Source: Flagellimonas eckloniae
GTDB taxonomy: Bacteria; Bacteroidota; Bacteroidia; Flavobacteriales; Flavobacteriaceae
Assembly (NCBI RefSeq): GCF_001413955.1
Contig: NZ_LCTZ01000002.1
Coordinates: 496,001-560,000 of the forward strand
DNA length: 64,000 bases
Reading direction: 5' to 3'
The notes beneath the pieces were generated by a model, which did no database searches, had not been told where the DNA came from, and saw only the letters and a program-made list of their open reading frames with translations. The translations under genes and the position numbers were made by a program. Of this stretch, positions 1 to 8,484 are shown piece by piece. Position 1 is the first letter of the stretch. Each line of letters begins with the position of its first letter.

Positions 1-583
1 CTATGGTAGCTACTTCTTTAGGCATGGTTGCAGAAAACAACCATGTAAACTTTTCTTGGGGGGTATTTGAAAGAATGTCCTTAATATCCTCAAAAAAGCC
101 CATGTTCAACATTTCATCGGCTTCATCAAGTACACAATAGTCAATTTTTGAAATATCGACCATCCTACGCCCGATCATATCTTTCATGCGCCCCGGAGTT
201 GCAACAATAATCTGGGCACCGCGCTTAATTTGCCTTGCCTGTTCCGTAATACTGGCACCACCGTAAATGGCAACAGTATTTAATCCTTTAACGTATTTGG
301 AATATAATTTTAATTCGTTTGTAATCTGTAAACAAAGTTCACGGGTAGGAGAAAGGATGAGCCCTTGTGTTGTCCTACTCTCAGATTGTATTTTTTGAAT
401 CATTGGGAAGCCAAAAGCGGCTGTTTTTCCCGTTCCCGTTTGTGCCAGGGCCACCAAATCGGTCTCTTGTTCCAATAAAATTGGGATTGCTTTTTCTTGT
501 ACTTCTGATGGAGTCTCAAATCCTAGATCGGAAATAGCATCCAATAGGGGTTTCTCCAACCCCAAGGTTTCAAATTTTGTCAT
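1..583 (-). CDS. DEAD-box ATP-dependent RNA helicase (3' end cut by window edge)
   Basis: ATP-dependent RNA unwinding enzyme of superfamily 2, probably acting in ribosome assembly or mRNA turnover. Only the first 194 codons are in the window, read leftwards from ATG at 583. Visible in order: Q motif (FETPSEVQ, about residues 22-29), Walker A AQTGTGKT (47-54), PTREL (79-83), a GG motif (108-109), TPGR (129-132), DEAD (153-156) and SAT (184-186). This is essentially the complete first RecA-like domain; the second lies outside. It follows rdgB on the same strand but has its own promoter-like box at 695-702 and a leader of about 105 bases with a hairpin, as seen for some cold-inducible helicases. 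Which paralogue (RhlE, DeaD or other) cannot be told without the C-terminus. Confidence 0.95.
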   Translation of the reverse strand, partial: MTKFETLGLEKPLLDAISDLGFETPSEVQEKAIPILLEQETDLVALAQTGTGKTAAFGFPMIQKIQSESRTTQGLILSPTRELCLQITNELKLYSKYVKGLNTVAIYGGASITEQARQIKRGAQIIVATPGRMKDMIGRRMVDISKIDYCVLDEADEMLNMGFFEDIKDILSNTPQEKFTWLFSATMPKEVATI

Positions 584-598
584 TGTGGTAAATACCTT

Positions 599-633
599 AA
601 ATCGCAAATATGCTGTGTTGTACAGAGCGATTT
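599..633 (-). promoter_or_regulatory. Hairpin in the 5' leader of the helicase mRNA
   Basis: Arms AAATCGC (599-605) and GCGATTT (627-633) are perfectly complementary. Inside them CTGT (613-616) pairs with ACAG (622-625). The structure begins about 15 bases upstream of the helicase start codon and within the leader predicted from the minus-7 box at 695-702. No T-run follows it, so it does not look like a terminator. A role in temperature or auto-regulation is inference. Confidence 0.5.
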
Positions 634-694
634 TGTATTACCTATCCGAGCCCCTCACAACACCATGCCCATACCGGCGGCGTTAATAAAGGCG

Positions 695-702
695 CAAAGG
701 TA
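695..702 (-). promoter_or_regulatory. Bacteroidota minus-7 box (TACCTTTG) for the helicase
   Basis: The minus strand reads TACCTTTG, matching the Bacteroidota TAnnTTTG consensus, just past the rdgB stop codon. It would start transcription near 690 and give a helicase leader of about 105 bases. I see no good minus-33 TTG at the usual distance, so confidence is moderate. Confidence 0.45.
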
Positions 703-724
703 CATCAATTTGTTAAGGTGGTAA

Positions 725-1306
725 CTATAAAGCCCTGTTTTTGAAGAAAGCAACTAATTTTTGGATTGCAATACCTCTATGACTTATAGCATTTTTGGTT
801 TCTGAAGATAGTTCTCCAAAAGTCTTGGTATGTCCCTCAGGTTTAAAAATTGGATCGTATCCAAATCCTCCGAGACCAAATTCTTTTTCCGTAATATTTC
901 CGTGTACAATCCCCTCAAAAGAATAGCTCTCATTTTTGAGATTGAGATGGATAACTGTTTTAAAGTGGGCCTTTCTGTTGGAGTTTACATTTAATTCCAA
1001 CAAAACTTTGGACATATTGTCTTTTGCGTTCTTTTGCTCTCCTGCATAACGTGCGGAGTATACACCTGGAGCATTATTCAATGCATCAATAAGCAAACCC
1101 GTATCATCAGAAAAACAATCAAAACCGTATTTTTTAGTTACATAATCGGCTTTTATTTTGGCATTTTCTTCCAAAGTTTTTCCCGTCTCTGCAATTTCGT
1201 CAAAACAACCAATATCATTTAAAGACAGTAGTTGAATTTCAGAAGGCAAAAGTTCGAGAACTTCTTTTAATTTATTCTGATTATGGGTGGCGAAAACAAT
1301 TTTCAA
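725..1306 (-). CDS. rdgB: RdgB/HAM1 family non-canonical purine NTP pyrophosphatase
   Basis: Hydrolyses dITP, dXTP and XTP to monophosphates, keeping deaminated purines out of DNA and RNA; cytosolic. At 193 residues it has the normal family length. Visible motifs are the N-terminal phosphate-binding THNQNKLKE (residues 7-15), the acidic stretch ETGKTLEENAKIKA, SDDTGLLIDAL with APGVYSARYAG, FGYDPIF near residue 150, and the C-terminal SHRGIA. The ATG at 1306 immediately precedes the conserved KIVFATHN strand, so the start is secure. It lies upstream of the helicase on the same strand and is divergent from the methyltransferase gene at 1368. Confidence 0.95.
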   Translation of the reverse strand: MKIVFATHNQNKLKEVLELLPSEIQLLSLNDIGCFDEIAETGKTLEENAKIKADYVTKKYGFDCFSDDTGLLIDALNNAPGVYSARYAGEQKNAKDNMSKVLLELNVNSNRKAHFKTVIHLNLKNESYSFEGIVHGNITEKEFGLGGFGYDPIFKPEGHTKTFGELSSETKNAISHRGIAIQKLVAFFKNRAL

Positions 1307-1367
1307 AACATGAAATGGTTAAAAACAGTGCTAAAAATAGTAATTTCGAAACATTAGCACGGTTAAA

Positions 1368-1820
1368 ATGAAGTTGAGAATACTCCCACCTTTGGTGATG
1401 TTGATTTTTGGGTTTTTTATGTATAGCTTAAATCTATTACTGCCTTTTGGCAATTTTGATTTCTTTGGAAGAAGAGAGTTGGCAATCTTTCTAGTTGCCT
1501 TGGCTTTTTTGGTGATAACCATTGCATTATTTCAATTTTCAAGGGTAAAAACCACTACAAATCCTATTAATTTGAAAAAGACCAGTAGTTTGGTGACCAA
1601 TGGGATATTTAAGTATACACGAAATCCTATGTATTTGGGCATGCTATTAATTTTATTGGGCTTTGGATTAAAGCTAGGGAATGCGTTTAATACACTTTTG
1701 GCAGCTGGATTTGTGTATTATATGAACCATTTTCAGATTAAAAAAGAGGAGCAAGCATTGATGGAGCTATTTGGGAAGGAATATACTTTGTATTGTAAAG
1801 CGACCAGAAGATGGTTTTAG
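1368..1820 (+). CDS. Isoprenylcysteine/phospholipid methyltransferase-like integral membrane protein
   Basis: Small (150 residues) hydrophobic protein of the ICMT/PEMT superfamily, which transfers a methyl group from S-adenosylmethionine within the membrane. About four membrane helices are apparent. The family signature is present: YTRNPMYLGMLL (about residues 84-95, the RHPxY-type motif with Asn for His), followed by a GKEYTLYCKATRRW tail containing the conserved EY and RW residues. The substrate in bacteria is usually unknown and I do not assign one. Its last codons overlap the start of the alpha/beta hydrolase gene by ten bases, so the two are probably co-transcribed. Confidence 0.8.
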   Translation: MKLRILPPLVMLIFGFFMYSLNLLLPFGNFDFFGRRELAIFLVALAFLVITIALFQFSRVKTTTNPINLKKTSSLVTNGIFKYTRNPMYLGMLLILLGFGLKLGNAFNTLLAAGFVYYMNHFQIKKEEQALMELFGKEYTLYCKATRRWF

Positions 1821-2611
1821 ATTTAAATAGGGTAAAACCGTGTTTTTACATGGGTATTTTGTTGTTTGCATTTTCATTGAATGCGCAAACACAATTTTTC
1901 ACTTCGTTTGATGGAAATCAAATAGCGTATACTGATGAAGGTGAAGGACAGACAGTATTGCTCGTTCATGGTTTTATTACCAATGGAGCGATGTGGGAGA
2001 GATCAATTTTAAAAAAAGAGCTTTTGGATTCTGGATATAGGGTTATAATTCCAGATTTGCGTGGCAATGGAAAATCTGACAAGCCTGAAAACCCAGAGAC
2101 ATACCAAAATGACGCAGAAGTCAAGGATTTGGCCAACTTGATAGATTATTTAAAGTTGAATGAACTAAGTGCTGTAGGCTATTCAAGGGGTAGCATTGTG
2201 CTTGCCAAACTTTTGATAAAAGAAAAGCGTATAAAAAAAGCAATTTTAGGCGGCATGGGAATTGATTTTACCAATCCAGAATGGGATAGGAGAATTCTTT
2301 TTATGAATGCTTTTGACGGTAAAACAAATGAAGAAACCCAAGGAGCTGTTGATTATGCTACTTCAATAGGGGCAAATCATCGGATCTTGCATTTGCTGCA
2401 AAAATACCAACCAGTAACCACCAAGTTAGAGCTAAAAGAGATAGCTGCAGATGTCTTGGTAATTGCTGGAGATCAAGATTTGGACAATGGAAATCCATTG
2501 GAGTTAAAAAATGAAATACCAAACTCTAAACTACGTATTGTTGTTGGGGACCACAATCAAACCTACAAGACCCAATCTTTTTCAATCGAAATACTACAGT
2601 TTTTAGATTAA
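1811..2611 (+). CDS. Exported alpha/beta-fold hydrolase
   Basis: Serine hydrolase of 266 residues with an N-terminal Sec signal peptide (hydrophobic MGILLFAFSLNAQ, residues 14-26, likely cleaved after NAQ). LVHGF (51-55) gives the oxyanion-hole HG, GYSRG (123-127) is the nucleophile elbow with Ser125, Asp221 or Asp224 in AGDQDLD is the likely acid, and His248 in GDHN is the base. The triad looks intact. The substrate is unknown; esterase or lipase-like activity is family-level inference. The start at 1811 overlaps the preceding gene by ten bases; ATG at 1850 would shorten the signal peptide but is also possible. Confidence 0.8.
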   Translation: MVLDLNRVKPCFYMGILLFAFSLNAQTQFFTSFDGNQIAYTDEGEGQTVLLVHGFITNGAMWERSILKKELLDSGYRVIIPDLRGNGKSDKPENPETYQNDAEVKDLANLIDYLKLNELSAVGYSRGSIVLAKLLIKEKRIKKAILGGMGIDFTNPEWDRRILFMNAFDGKTNEETQGAVDYATSIGANHRILHLLQKYQPVTTKLELKEIAADVLVIAGDQDLDNGNPLELKNEIPNSKLRIVVGDHNQTYKTQSFSIEILQFLD

Positions 2612-2739
2612 ATCAGAGTTTTAAAACAATTTCCTTACGATTTTTTATATATATCCATTTATCAACTGTTTTTTATAACTTAAGATTTAAGAGATGGAAT
2701 TAATGTTTAATTTTATGCCTTAATTTTTTGAGGCAATTC

Positions 2740-4632
2740 ATGGTAGAAGTGGGACGAAAATACGTTTTTGATTTTGACAGTACCCTTACTAGGGTAGAAG
2801 CATTGGATGTTTTGGCGGAAATGACATTACAAGGAAAATCCAATAAAGATGAAGTCATCCAAGAAATCCAGGACATAACCAATCTAGGTATTGATGGGGA
2901 TATTTCATTCACCGAATCCTTGGAAAGAAGAATAAAACTTTTAAATGCCCATAAGAACGACTTGGAAGGTTTGGTTGAGGAGCTTCGTCAAAAAATTTCG
3001 AAATCCATAGCATCCAACAAGGAGTTTTTTGAAAAATTCTCAGACGATATTTATGTGATTTCCTGCGGATTCAAGGAATTTATAGACCCTATTGTTGAGG
3101 AATATAATATACCATCAGACAGAGTGTATGCCAACACATTTAAATTTAATGAAGAGGGAGATATTATTGGGTTTGATGAAACAAACGTACTGGCATCACA
3201 TAATGGTAAAATAGAGTGCCTCAAAAATCTTGACTTGGATGGTGAGGTACAAGTTATTGGGGACGGATATAGTGATTATGTAATGCGGGAAGCAGGTATT
3301 GCCGACAAGTTTTTTGCTTACACCGAGAATGTGCATCGCGAAAAAGCGGCAAGCAATGCCGACCACGTTACGCCCAACTTGGATGAGTTTCTTTTTGTAA
3401 ATGATTTACCAAGAAACATATCATATCCAAAAAACAGAATCAAGATTCTTTTATTGGAAAATGTGCACCCAGATGCTTTTGAAAACTTATCTGAGGATGG
3501 GTTTTCGGTAGAACTGGTCAAGCATAGTTTGCCAGAGGAAGAACTTATAGAAAAAATTAAGGGAGTTCATGTATTGGGAATTCGCTCTAAGACCCAGGTA
3601 ACCCAAAACGTACTTGATGCAGCCAATAAATTATTGGTGGTCGGGGCTTTTTGTATAGGTACCACGCAAATAGATTTGGAGCATGCCAAGGAAAAAGGAA
3701 TAATTGTTTTTAATGCACCCTACAGTAATACCCGTTCTGTAGTAGAGCTGGCGATAGGCCAGACCATTATGTTAATGCGCAATGTATTTACCCGAAGCAC
3801 TGAAATACATCAAGGTCAATGGAATAAAACGGCTATCAATTCTAAAGAGGTTAGGGGTAAAAACATGGGGATTGTTGGTTATGGAAACATAGGAAAGCAA
3901 ATGTCCGTTTTGGCCGAAGCTATTGGAATGCGGGTCTATTATTATGATGTGGCCGATCAACTTGCGCTGGGCAATGCGGTAAAGTGCAATTCTCTGGAAG
4001 ACTTGTTATCAGTTTCAGATGTGGTGACCCTACATGTAGACGATAATAAGGCAAATAGGGGTTTTATTGGGGAACGGGAAATAAACCAAATGCGGGATGG
4101 AGCAATGCTCATAAACCTTTCTCGCGGTTTTGTTGTTGATATTGATGCCTTGGCTGCTGGTTTAAAAAGCGGAAAATTAGGTGGAGCAGCTGTAGATGTA
4201 TATCCAACTGAGCCCAGAAGTAATGGTAGCTTTGAAACTCCTTTACAAGGACTACCAAATGTAATCCTGACACCACATGTTGGAGGGAGCACAGAAGAAG
4301 CCCAACGCGATATAGCCAGCTTTGTACCAAATAAGATAATGGCCTACGTTAACTCTGGAAATACTGTGGATGCAGTAAACTTCCCCAACGTCAAATTGCC
4401 AAAACAGAACAAGGCTCATCGTTTCTTACATATCCATAAGAACGTTCCAGGAGTAATGGCAAAAATTAGTGAAGTTCTGGCTAAATATGAAATGAATATC
4501 ACGGGTCAATATCTTTCTACAGATGATAAAGTTGGCTACGTCATTACCGATTTGGATAAGGAGTACAACAAGGAAGTTGTAAAAGCCCTTAAGAATGTAG
4601 AAAACACTATAAAATTTAGGGTGCTGTACTAA
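2740..4632 (+). CDS. serA: Fused phosphoserine phosphatase (SerB-like) and D-3-phosphoglycerate dehydrogenase (SerA)
   Basis: One 630-residue protein carrying the first and last steps of serine synthesis. Residues 1-220 are a HAD phosphatase: nucleophile motif DFDST (11-15), a serine in VISCGF (about 106-111) and GDGYSDY (174-180). Residues 235-545 are a 2-hydroxyacid dehydrogenase: NAD-binding GYGNIG (380-385), NLSRG with catalytic Arg462, Glu491 and LTPHVGG with His513. The last 75 residues are an ACT domain whose HIHKNVPGV resembles the L-serine feedback site of E. coli SerA. The middle-step transaminase SerC is not in the window. ATG at 2740 is chosen over an in-frame TTG at 2728 because the conserved sequence begins just after it. 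Confidence 0.92.
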   Translation: MVEVGRKYVFDFDSTLTRVEALDVLAEMTLQGKSNKDEVIQEIQDITNLGIDGDISFTESLERRIKLLNAHKNDLEGLVEELRQKISKSIASNKEFFEKFSDDIYVISCGFKEFIDPIVEEYNIPSDRVYANTFKFNEEGDIIGFDETNVLASHNGKIECLKNLDLDGEVQVIGDGYSDYVMREAGIADKFFAYTENVHREKAASNADHVTPNLDEFLFVNDLPRNISYPKNRIKILLLENVHPDAFENLSEDGFSVELVKHSLPEEELIEKIKGVHVLGIRSKTQVTQNVLDAANKLLVVGAFCIGTTQIDLEHAKEKGIIVFNAPYSNTRSVVELAIGQTIMLMRNVFTRSTEIHQGQWNKTAINSKEVRGKNMGIVGYGNIGKQMSVLAEAIGMRVYYYDVADQLALGNAVKCNSLEDLLSVSDVVTLHVDDNKANRGFIGEREINQMRDGAMLINLSRGFVVDIDALAAGLKSGKLGGAAVDVYPTEPRSNGSFETPLQGLPNVILTPHVGGSTEEAQRDIASFVPNKIMAYVNSGNTVDAVNFPNVKLPKQNKAHRFLHIHKNVPGVMAKISEVLAKYEMNITGQYLSTDDKVGYVITDLDKEYNKEVVKALKNVENTIKFRVLY

Positions 4633-4760
4633 TCTATTTTGCACTCCTACTTAATACTTGAGTTCACCTTCAGAAACCATATGTTTCACAACATTTATAA
4701 TCGTCACTAGTTTTTTTCAAATAAATTGTAGGTATATTCTTATAAAAAGTATGTACCTCC

Positions 4761-5690
4761 ATGAAAATTGGAAAAACTGAAGTATTCAAAAAAGGTTTTA
4801 GAGCCTATTATTTGTTGGTGATTTCTATAGTGCTGCTAACTATTGCCATCCAAACCATGACCCAGTATTCATTGAATAAACAGAGGTCTACGGCGTTAAT
4901 CGTAAATTTGGCTGGTAGACAACGAATGCTAAGTCAGCGGTTGCTCAACGAGCTATATTCCTGTAGGTACCATAATTGTGATTATGCCGAAATGAAGCTT
5001 ACATTAACTAAGCTGTACCAGATGAATGAATTTTTGCAAAAGGGAAATGAGACCTTGAAATTGGAACCTTTGGATGATGATGAAATCCGTAAAGAATTCA
5101 GCAGGTTATATCCTCATTTGGAATGGTTAAACAGTGAATTAAAGAATTACCAAAATTTCAAGAATGTTTCCTTTACGGATGTCAGATATCGTGTTGACCG
5201 ATTTTTGTTCATCATGGATGGAATTGTGAACCAGTTTCAGAAAAAAGCGGAAAAGGATATACGGACCATGATGATTATTGAATTGGAACTTGCCATATTC
5301 TCCATTGTAATCATACTCTGTGAGATATTTTTTATTGTAAACCCCATTATCAATAATATTATCGACCAGAAGAGAAAACTTTCAGAAATAGCTTGGCACC
5401 AATCCCAAGTATTTAATTCACATATGAAAAACATTAACGACCTCGAATATGTTTTGAAAGTGGAAAAAAATCCAGAAAGACAAAAAGAGATTTATGGATT
5501 TATTGGGGAAGAGCTAAACCAGTTAAAAAAAGTTTCCCAGAATATGTTGAAGTCTTTGGAAAAAACCACAAATCAAGCTAAACCACACCATATGATAATT
5601 AGAAAGGTTGAAGGTTTTCTTGGAAAATTTAATATTGTGAGTTCTGATAAAGTGCTTACCGATGATGATACGGCTCATTCCGTAAAATAG
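4761..5690 (+). CDS. PilJ-domain membrane protein with a degenerate histidine-kinase-like coiled coil
   Basis: 309-residue inner-membrane protein. A membrane helix (about 14-31) is followed by an extracytoplasmic PilJ/NarX-type sensor helix bundle with the typical NLAGRQRMLSQRLLNEL segment (about 49-65). A second helix (about 170-192) leads into a cytoplasmic coiled coil. The coiled coil contains AWHQSQV (211-217), resembling the dimerisation motif of Bacteroidota sensor kinases, but Gln stands where the phospho-accepting His is expected and no ATPase domain follows. It may be a signalling adaptor rather than a kinase. GGTATAT (4731-4737) can pair with ATGTACC (4751-4757) just before the start codon. 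The 3' end overlaps rlmH by 35 bases, convergently. Confidence 0.7.
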   Translation: MKIGKTEVFKKGFRAYYLLVISIVLLTIAIQTMTQYSLNKQRSTALIVNLAGRQRMLSQRLLNELYSCRYHNCDYAEMKLTLTKLYQMNEFLQKGNETLKLEPLDDDEIRKEFSRLYPHLEWLNSELKNYQNFKNVSFTDVRYRVDRFLFIMDGIVNQFQKKAEKDIRTMMIIELELAIFSIVIILCEIFFIVNPIINNIIDQKRKLSEIAWHQSQVFNSHMKNINDLEYVLKVEKNPERQKEIYGFIGEELNQLKKVSQNMLKSLEKTTNQAKPHHMIIRKVEGFLGKFNIVSSDKVLTDDDTAHSVK

Positions 5691-6129
5691 TAAATCCTCT
5701 ATATAATTGTTCAATCAAGAACAAACGCACCATTTGATGCGAAAACGTCATTTTGGATAAACTTATTTTTTCATTGCTTCTTTGGTATACCTTTTCGCTG
5801 AACCCATAAGGACCACCAACAACCAAAACAAGATTTTTTATCCCGCTGTTCATTTTTTTTTGAAGGAACTGGGCAAAATCGGGAGATGAAAATTGCTTTC
5901 CCTTCTCGTCTAAAACCGTCAACACATCAGAATTTTGAATGTGGCCAAGTATTAATTCCCCCTCTTTTTCCTTTTGCAAGGTTTCAGACAGGGTTTTACT
6001 GTTTTTGATATCCGGAATAATCAAAAACTTAAATTTTATGTAATGTTTTAGCCGCTTCTCATAAATAGCAATAAGTTTGGAGAGTTCAGGGCTATCTGTT
6101 TTGCCTATGGCAATTAACGTAATTTGCAT
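5656..6129 (-). CDS. rlmH: 23S rRNA (pseudouridine-1915 N3)-methyltransferase RlmH
   Basis: SPOUT-class methyltransferase that modifies pseudouridine 1915 in helix 69 of 23S rRNA on assembled ribosomes. The sequence shows the family hallmarks: MQITLIAIGKT at the N-terminus, LDEKGKQFSS, the SAM-binding knot VVGGPYGFSE, and the C-terminal KMTFSHQM then LRNEPYHH. ATG at 6129 gives 157 residues, close to the usual 155-160; upstream in-frame codons would add an unconserved hydrophobic stretch. Convergent with the PilJ gene, sharing 35 bases at their 3' ends, and divergent from nadC. Confidence 0.95.
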   Translation of the reverse strand: MQITLIAIGKTDSPELSKLIAIYEKRLKHYIKFKFLIIPDIKNSKTLSETLQKEKEGELILGHIQNSDVLTVLDEKGKQFSSPDFAQFLQKKMNSGIKNLVLVVGGPYGFSEKVYQRSNEKISLSKMTFSHQMVRLFLIEQLYRGFTILRNEPYHHR

Positions 6130-6218
6130 ACTCAAAATTAAAATTTTCAAAACAAACATTGGTATCATACAATAGATAGGATTAATGTTTTTATTATTTT
6201 CGTCAAAACCCCTTTTAG

Positions 6219-7076
6219 ATGATAACAGAGGATCAATTCCAAAAAGAAATACAATTGATCATTGCAAATGCCATTCGCGAAGATGTGGGAGACGGTGACC
6301 ATAGTTCTTTGGCATGTATTCCAGAAGAAGCCAAGGGCAAGGCCAAGTTATTGGTAAAGGATGAGGGCATTATTGGAGGGGTAGATTTTGCAAAACAGGT
6401 TTTTGAATATGTAGATCCAAATCTAAAAATCGAACTACTTGTTCCAGATGGCTCTTCCGTAAAATATGGGGATATTGTGTTTTACGTTTCTGGTAGTTCC
6501 CAAAGTATACTTAAAGCAGAGAGATTGGTGTTGAATGCAATGCAACGTATGAGTGCAATTGCGACAAAGACAAAAAGTTATGTGCAACTTTTAGAAGGAA
6601 CAAGCACTAAGATTTTGGATACCAGAAAAACCACTCCTGGAATTAGAGCTCTGGAAAAATGGGCGGTTAAGATCGGGGGAGGCGAGAACCACAGGTTTGC
6701 CCTATATGATATGATTATGCTTAAGGATAACCATATAGATTTTGCAGGTGGAATTTCACAAGCCATACAAAAGACAAAACAATACCTCATAGATACCAAT
6801 AAGAATTTAAAAATTATTGTGGAGGCAAGAAATTTGAAGGAAGTCAAGGAGATACTGCAATCTGAGGGGGTCTATAGAATTTTGCTGGATAATTTTAGTT
6901 TTGATGATACTAGAAAGGCAGTTGCATTGATTGGTGATCAATGTTTAACAGAATCTTCAGGGGGCATCAATGAAAATACCATAAGAGACTATGCTAATTG
7001 CGGGGTAGACTACATTTCCTCTGGAGCGTTGACCCATTCAGTCCATAATATGGATTTAAGCCTAAAAGCAGTTTAA
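6219..7076 (+). CDS. nadC: Nicotinate-nucleotide pyrophosphorylase (quinolinate phosphoribosyltransferase)
   Basis: Converts quinolinate and PRPP to nicotinate mononucleotide in de novo NAD synthesis. The 285 residues match the family. Visible: REDVGDGDHSS near the N-terminus, LNAMQRMSAIAT, DTRKTTPGIRALEKWAV with the quinolinate-binding Arg and Lys, GGGENHR, LKDNH, VEARN, LLDNF and the phosphate-binding SGGIN. Its stop overlaps the next start (TAATG at 7074-7078), so it is translationally coupled to the BrkB-family gene. nadA and nadB are not in this window. Confidence 0.96.
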   Translation: MITEDQFQKEIQLIIANAIREDVGDGDHSSLACIPEEAKGKAKLLVKDEGIIGGVDFAKQVFEYVDPNLKIELLVPDGSSVKYGDIVFYVSGSSQSILKAERLVLNAMQRMSAIATKTKSYVQLLEGTSTKILDTRKTTPGIRALEKWAVKIGGGENHRFALYDMIMLKDNHIDFAGGISQAIQKTKQYLIDTNKNLKIIVEARNLKEVKEILQSEGVYRILLDNFSFDDTRKAVALIGDQCLTESSGGINENTIRDYANCGVDYISSGALTHSVHNMDLSLKAV

Positions 7077-8053
7077 TGTCAACAGCCATTGAAGAACGTT
7101 TAGAAAAGATTCCAGTGGTTAACTGGTTGGTCAGACTATTGAAGAGCATTAAGCTTAAGGCGTTCGAAGGGCTTTCATTTTACGATTTAATAGAAATGTA
7201 CTTGGTGGGCATTGTGGAGGGAACGCTTTCTTCCAGAGCAAGCTCAATAGCATTTAGTTTATTTATGGCGCTGTTTCCACTGCTCATATTCTTGGTTACA
7301 CTTTTGCCCTTTGTAATCCCATATGCCAGTGTAGGAAATGAAAATTTTGATGCTCAGTTTCTATTGTTTTTGGAATCATTTTTACCGACAGCAACAAGTG
7401 ATTATTTCGGAGATATATATCAGCAGATAAAAGACCAAAAACGCGGGGGACTGTTATCTTCAACATTTGTAATCTCTATTTTTTTGGTTGCCAATGGTGT
7501 AAACGCAATTTTCGGAGGTTTTGAAAACTCGTATCATGTAGAATTGACCAGAAATTTTTTCAGACAATACCTTTATGCTTTTATGGTTGGGTTGATTCTT
7601 TCCATTTTGTTGGTAATTGGAGCTGTAACTTTTGTGTATTTTGAATTTTACATTGTTGAATATACAAGTGAATATCTAGGAAAGCGACTAGGATATGATC
7701 TTGAAAAAAGTGATACTATAGGAATTCAAGTGACTAAAATTTTGTTCTTTATGTTACTTTCCTATCTTACCACCGCCATTCTCTATTACTTTGGTACGGC
7801 AGAAGGAAGAAAAGCAAGATTCTTTTCAGCGGGAGCGTTGATGACAACCTTGTTGTTTGTGCTCACGTCCTATCTTTTTGGAGTTTATGTTGAAAAGTTC
7901 GCACGTTATAATGAGCTTTATGGTGCATTGGGAGGATTATTGATTTTGATGGTATTCATATGGTTGAATTCCAATATTTTGTTACTAGGGTTTGAATTGA
8001 ATGCTACCCTTAACTCTTTAAAGAAAAAACATGAAAAACAGCTTGAGGCTTGA
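7076..8053 (+). CDS. YihY/BrkB family inner-membrane protein
   Basis: 325 residues with about six membrane helices after an amphipathic N-terminus, matching the YihY/virulence-factor-BrkB family. Typical family segments are seen: SSRASSIAFSLFMALFPLLI early on, the GVNAIFGGFENSYHVE loop, and LYGALGGLLILMVFIWLNS with LLLGFELNA near the C-terminus. The family was once called ribonuclease BN in error; its real function is not settled. It sits between nadC (one-base overlap) and the DUF2147 gene (23-base overlap) and is probably transcribed with both. Confidence 0.88.
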   Translation: MSTAIEERLEKIPVVNWLVRLLKSIKLKAFEGLSFYDLIEMYLVGIVEGTLSSRASSIAFSLFMALFPLLIFLVTLLPFVIPYASVGNENFDAQFLLFLESFLPTATSDYFGDIYQQIKDQKRGGLLSSTFVISIFLVANGVNAIFGGFENSYHVELTRNFFRQYLYAFMVGLILSILLVIGAVTFVYFEFYIVEYTSEYLGKRLGYDLEKSDTIGIQVTKILFFMLLSYLTTAILYYFGTAEGRKARFFSAGALMTTLLFVLTSYLFGVYVEKFARYNELYGALGGLLILMVFIWLNSNILLLGFELNATLNSLKKKHEKQLEA

Positions 8054-8480
8054 TACTTTTATTGCACTTATTTGTTTACTGATAGTTCAAACCTCATGGT
8101 CCCAATCCGTATTTGGCAAATGGAGAACCATTGATGATCGCAATGGAATTACCAAAGCAATTGTAGAAGTCTATGAGGAAAATGGTCTTTTGCAAGCCAA
8201 AGTTCTTAAGGTTGTTGAAAAAGGGAAAGAAAATGCTCTCTGTATCAAATGTAAAGGAGAGTTAAAGGATAAACCGGTCAACGGAATGCAAATCATGTAT
8301 GATTTTGAAAAAAACAGCAAAGGAGAATGGAAAGGTAGTAAACTCTTTGATCCTGAGCAGGCAATGACTTTCAGGGGCAGGGTTTGGTTAGATCCAAAAG
8401 ACAGCAATAAGCTCAAGGTAAGGGGGTATCTAGCCTTTTTGTACAGAACCCAAACATGGTTAAGAGTACTAGACGAATAA
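8031..8480 (+). CDS. Exported DUF2147 family protein
   Basis: 149 residues with a clear Sec signal peptide (hydrophobic core about 10-20, cleavage likely after SWSQ at 25). The mature part opens with VFGKWRTIDD and contains the lone CIKCKG pair and the FRGRVWLDPKD and GYLAFLYRTQTW segments typical of DUF2147, a beta-rich periplasmic or outer-envelope family of unknown role. The start overlaps the end of the BrkB-family gene by 23 bases in another frame. priA begins four bases after its stop. No enzymatic residues can be proposed. Confidence 0.85.
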   Translation: MKNSLRLDTFIALICLLIVQTSWSQSVFGKWRTIDDRNGITKAIVEVYEENGLLQAKVLKVVEKGKENALCIKCKGELKDKPVNGMQIMYDFEKNSKGEWKGSKLFDPEQAMTFRGRVWLDPKDSNKLKVRGYLAFLYRTQTWLRVLDE

Positions 8481-8484
8481 CAGT

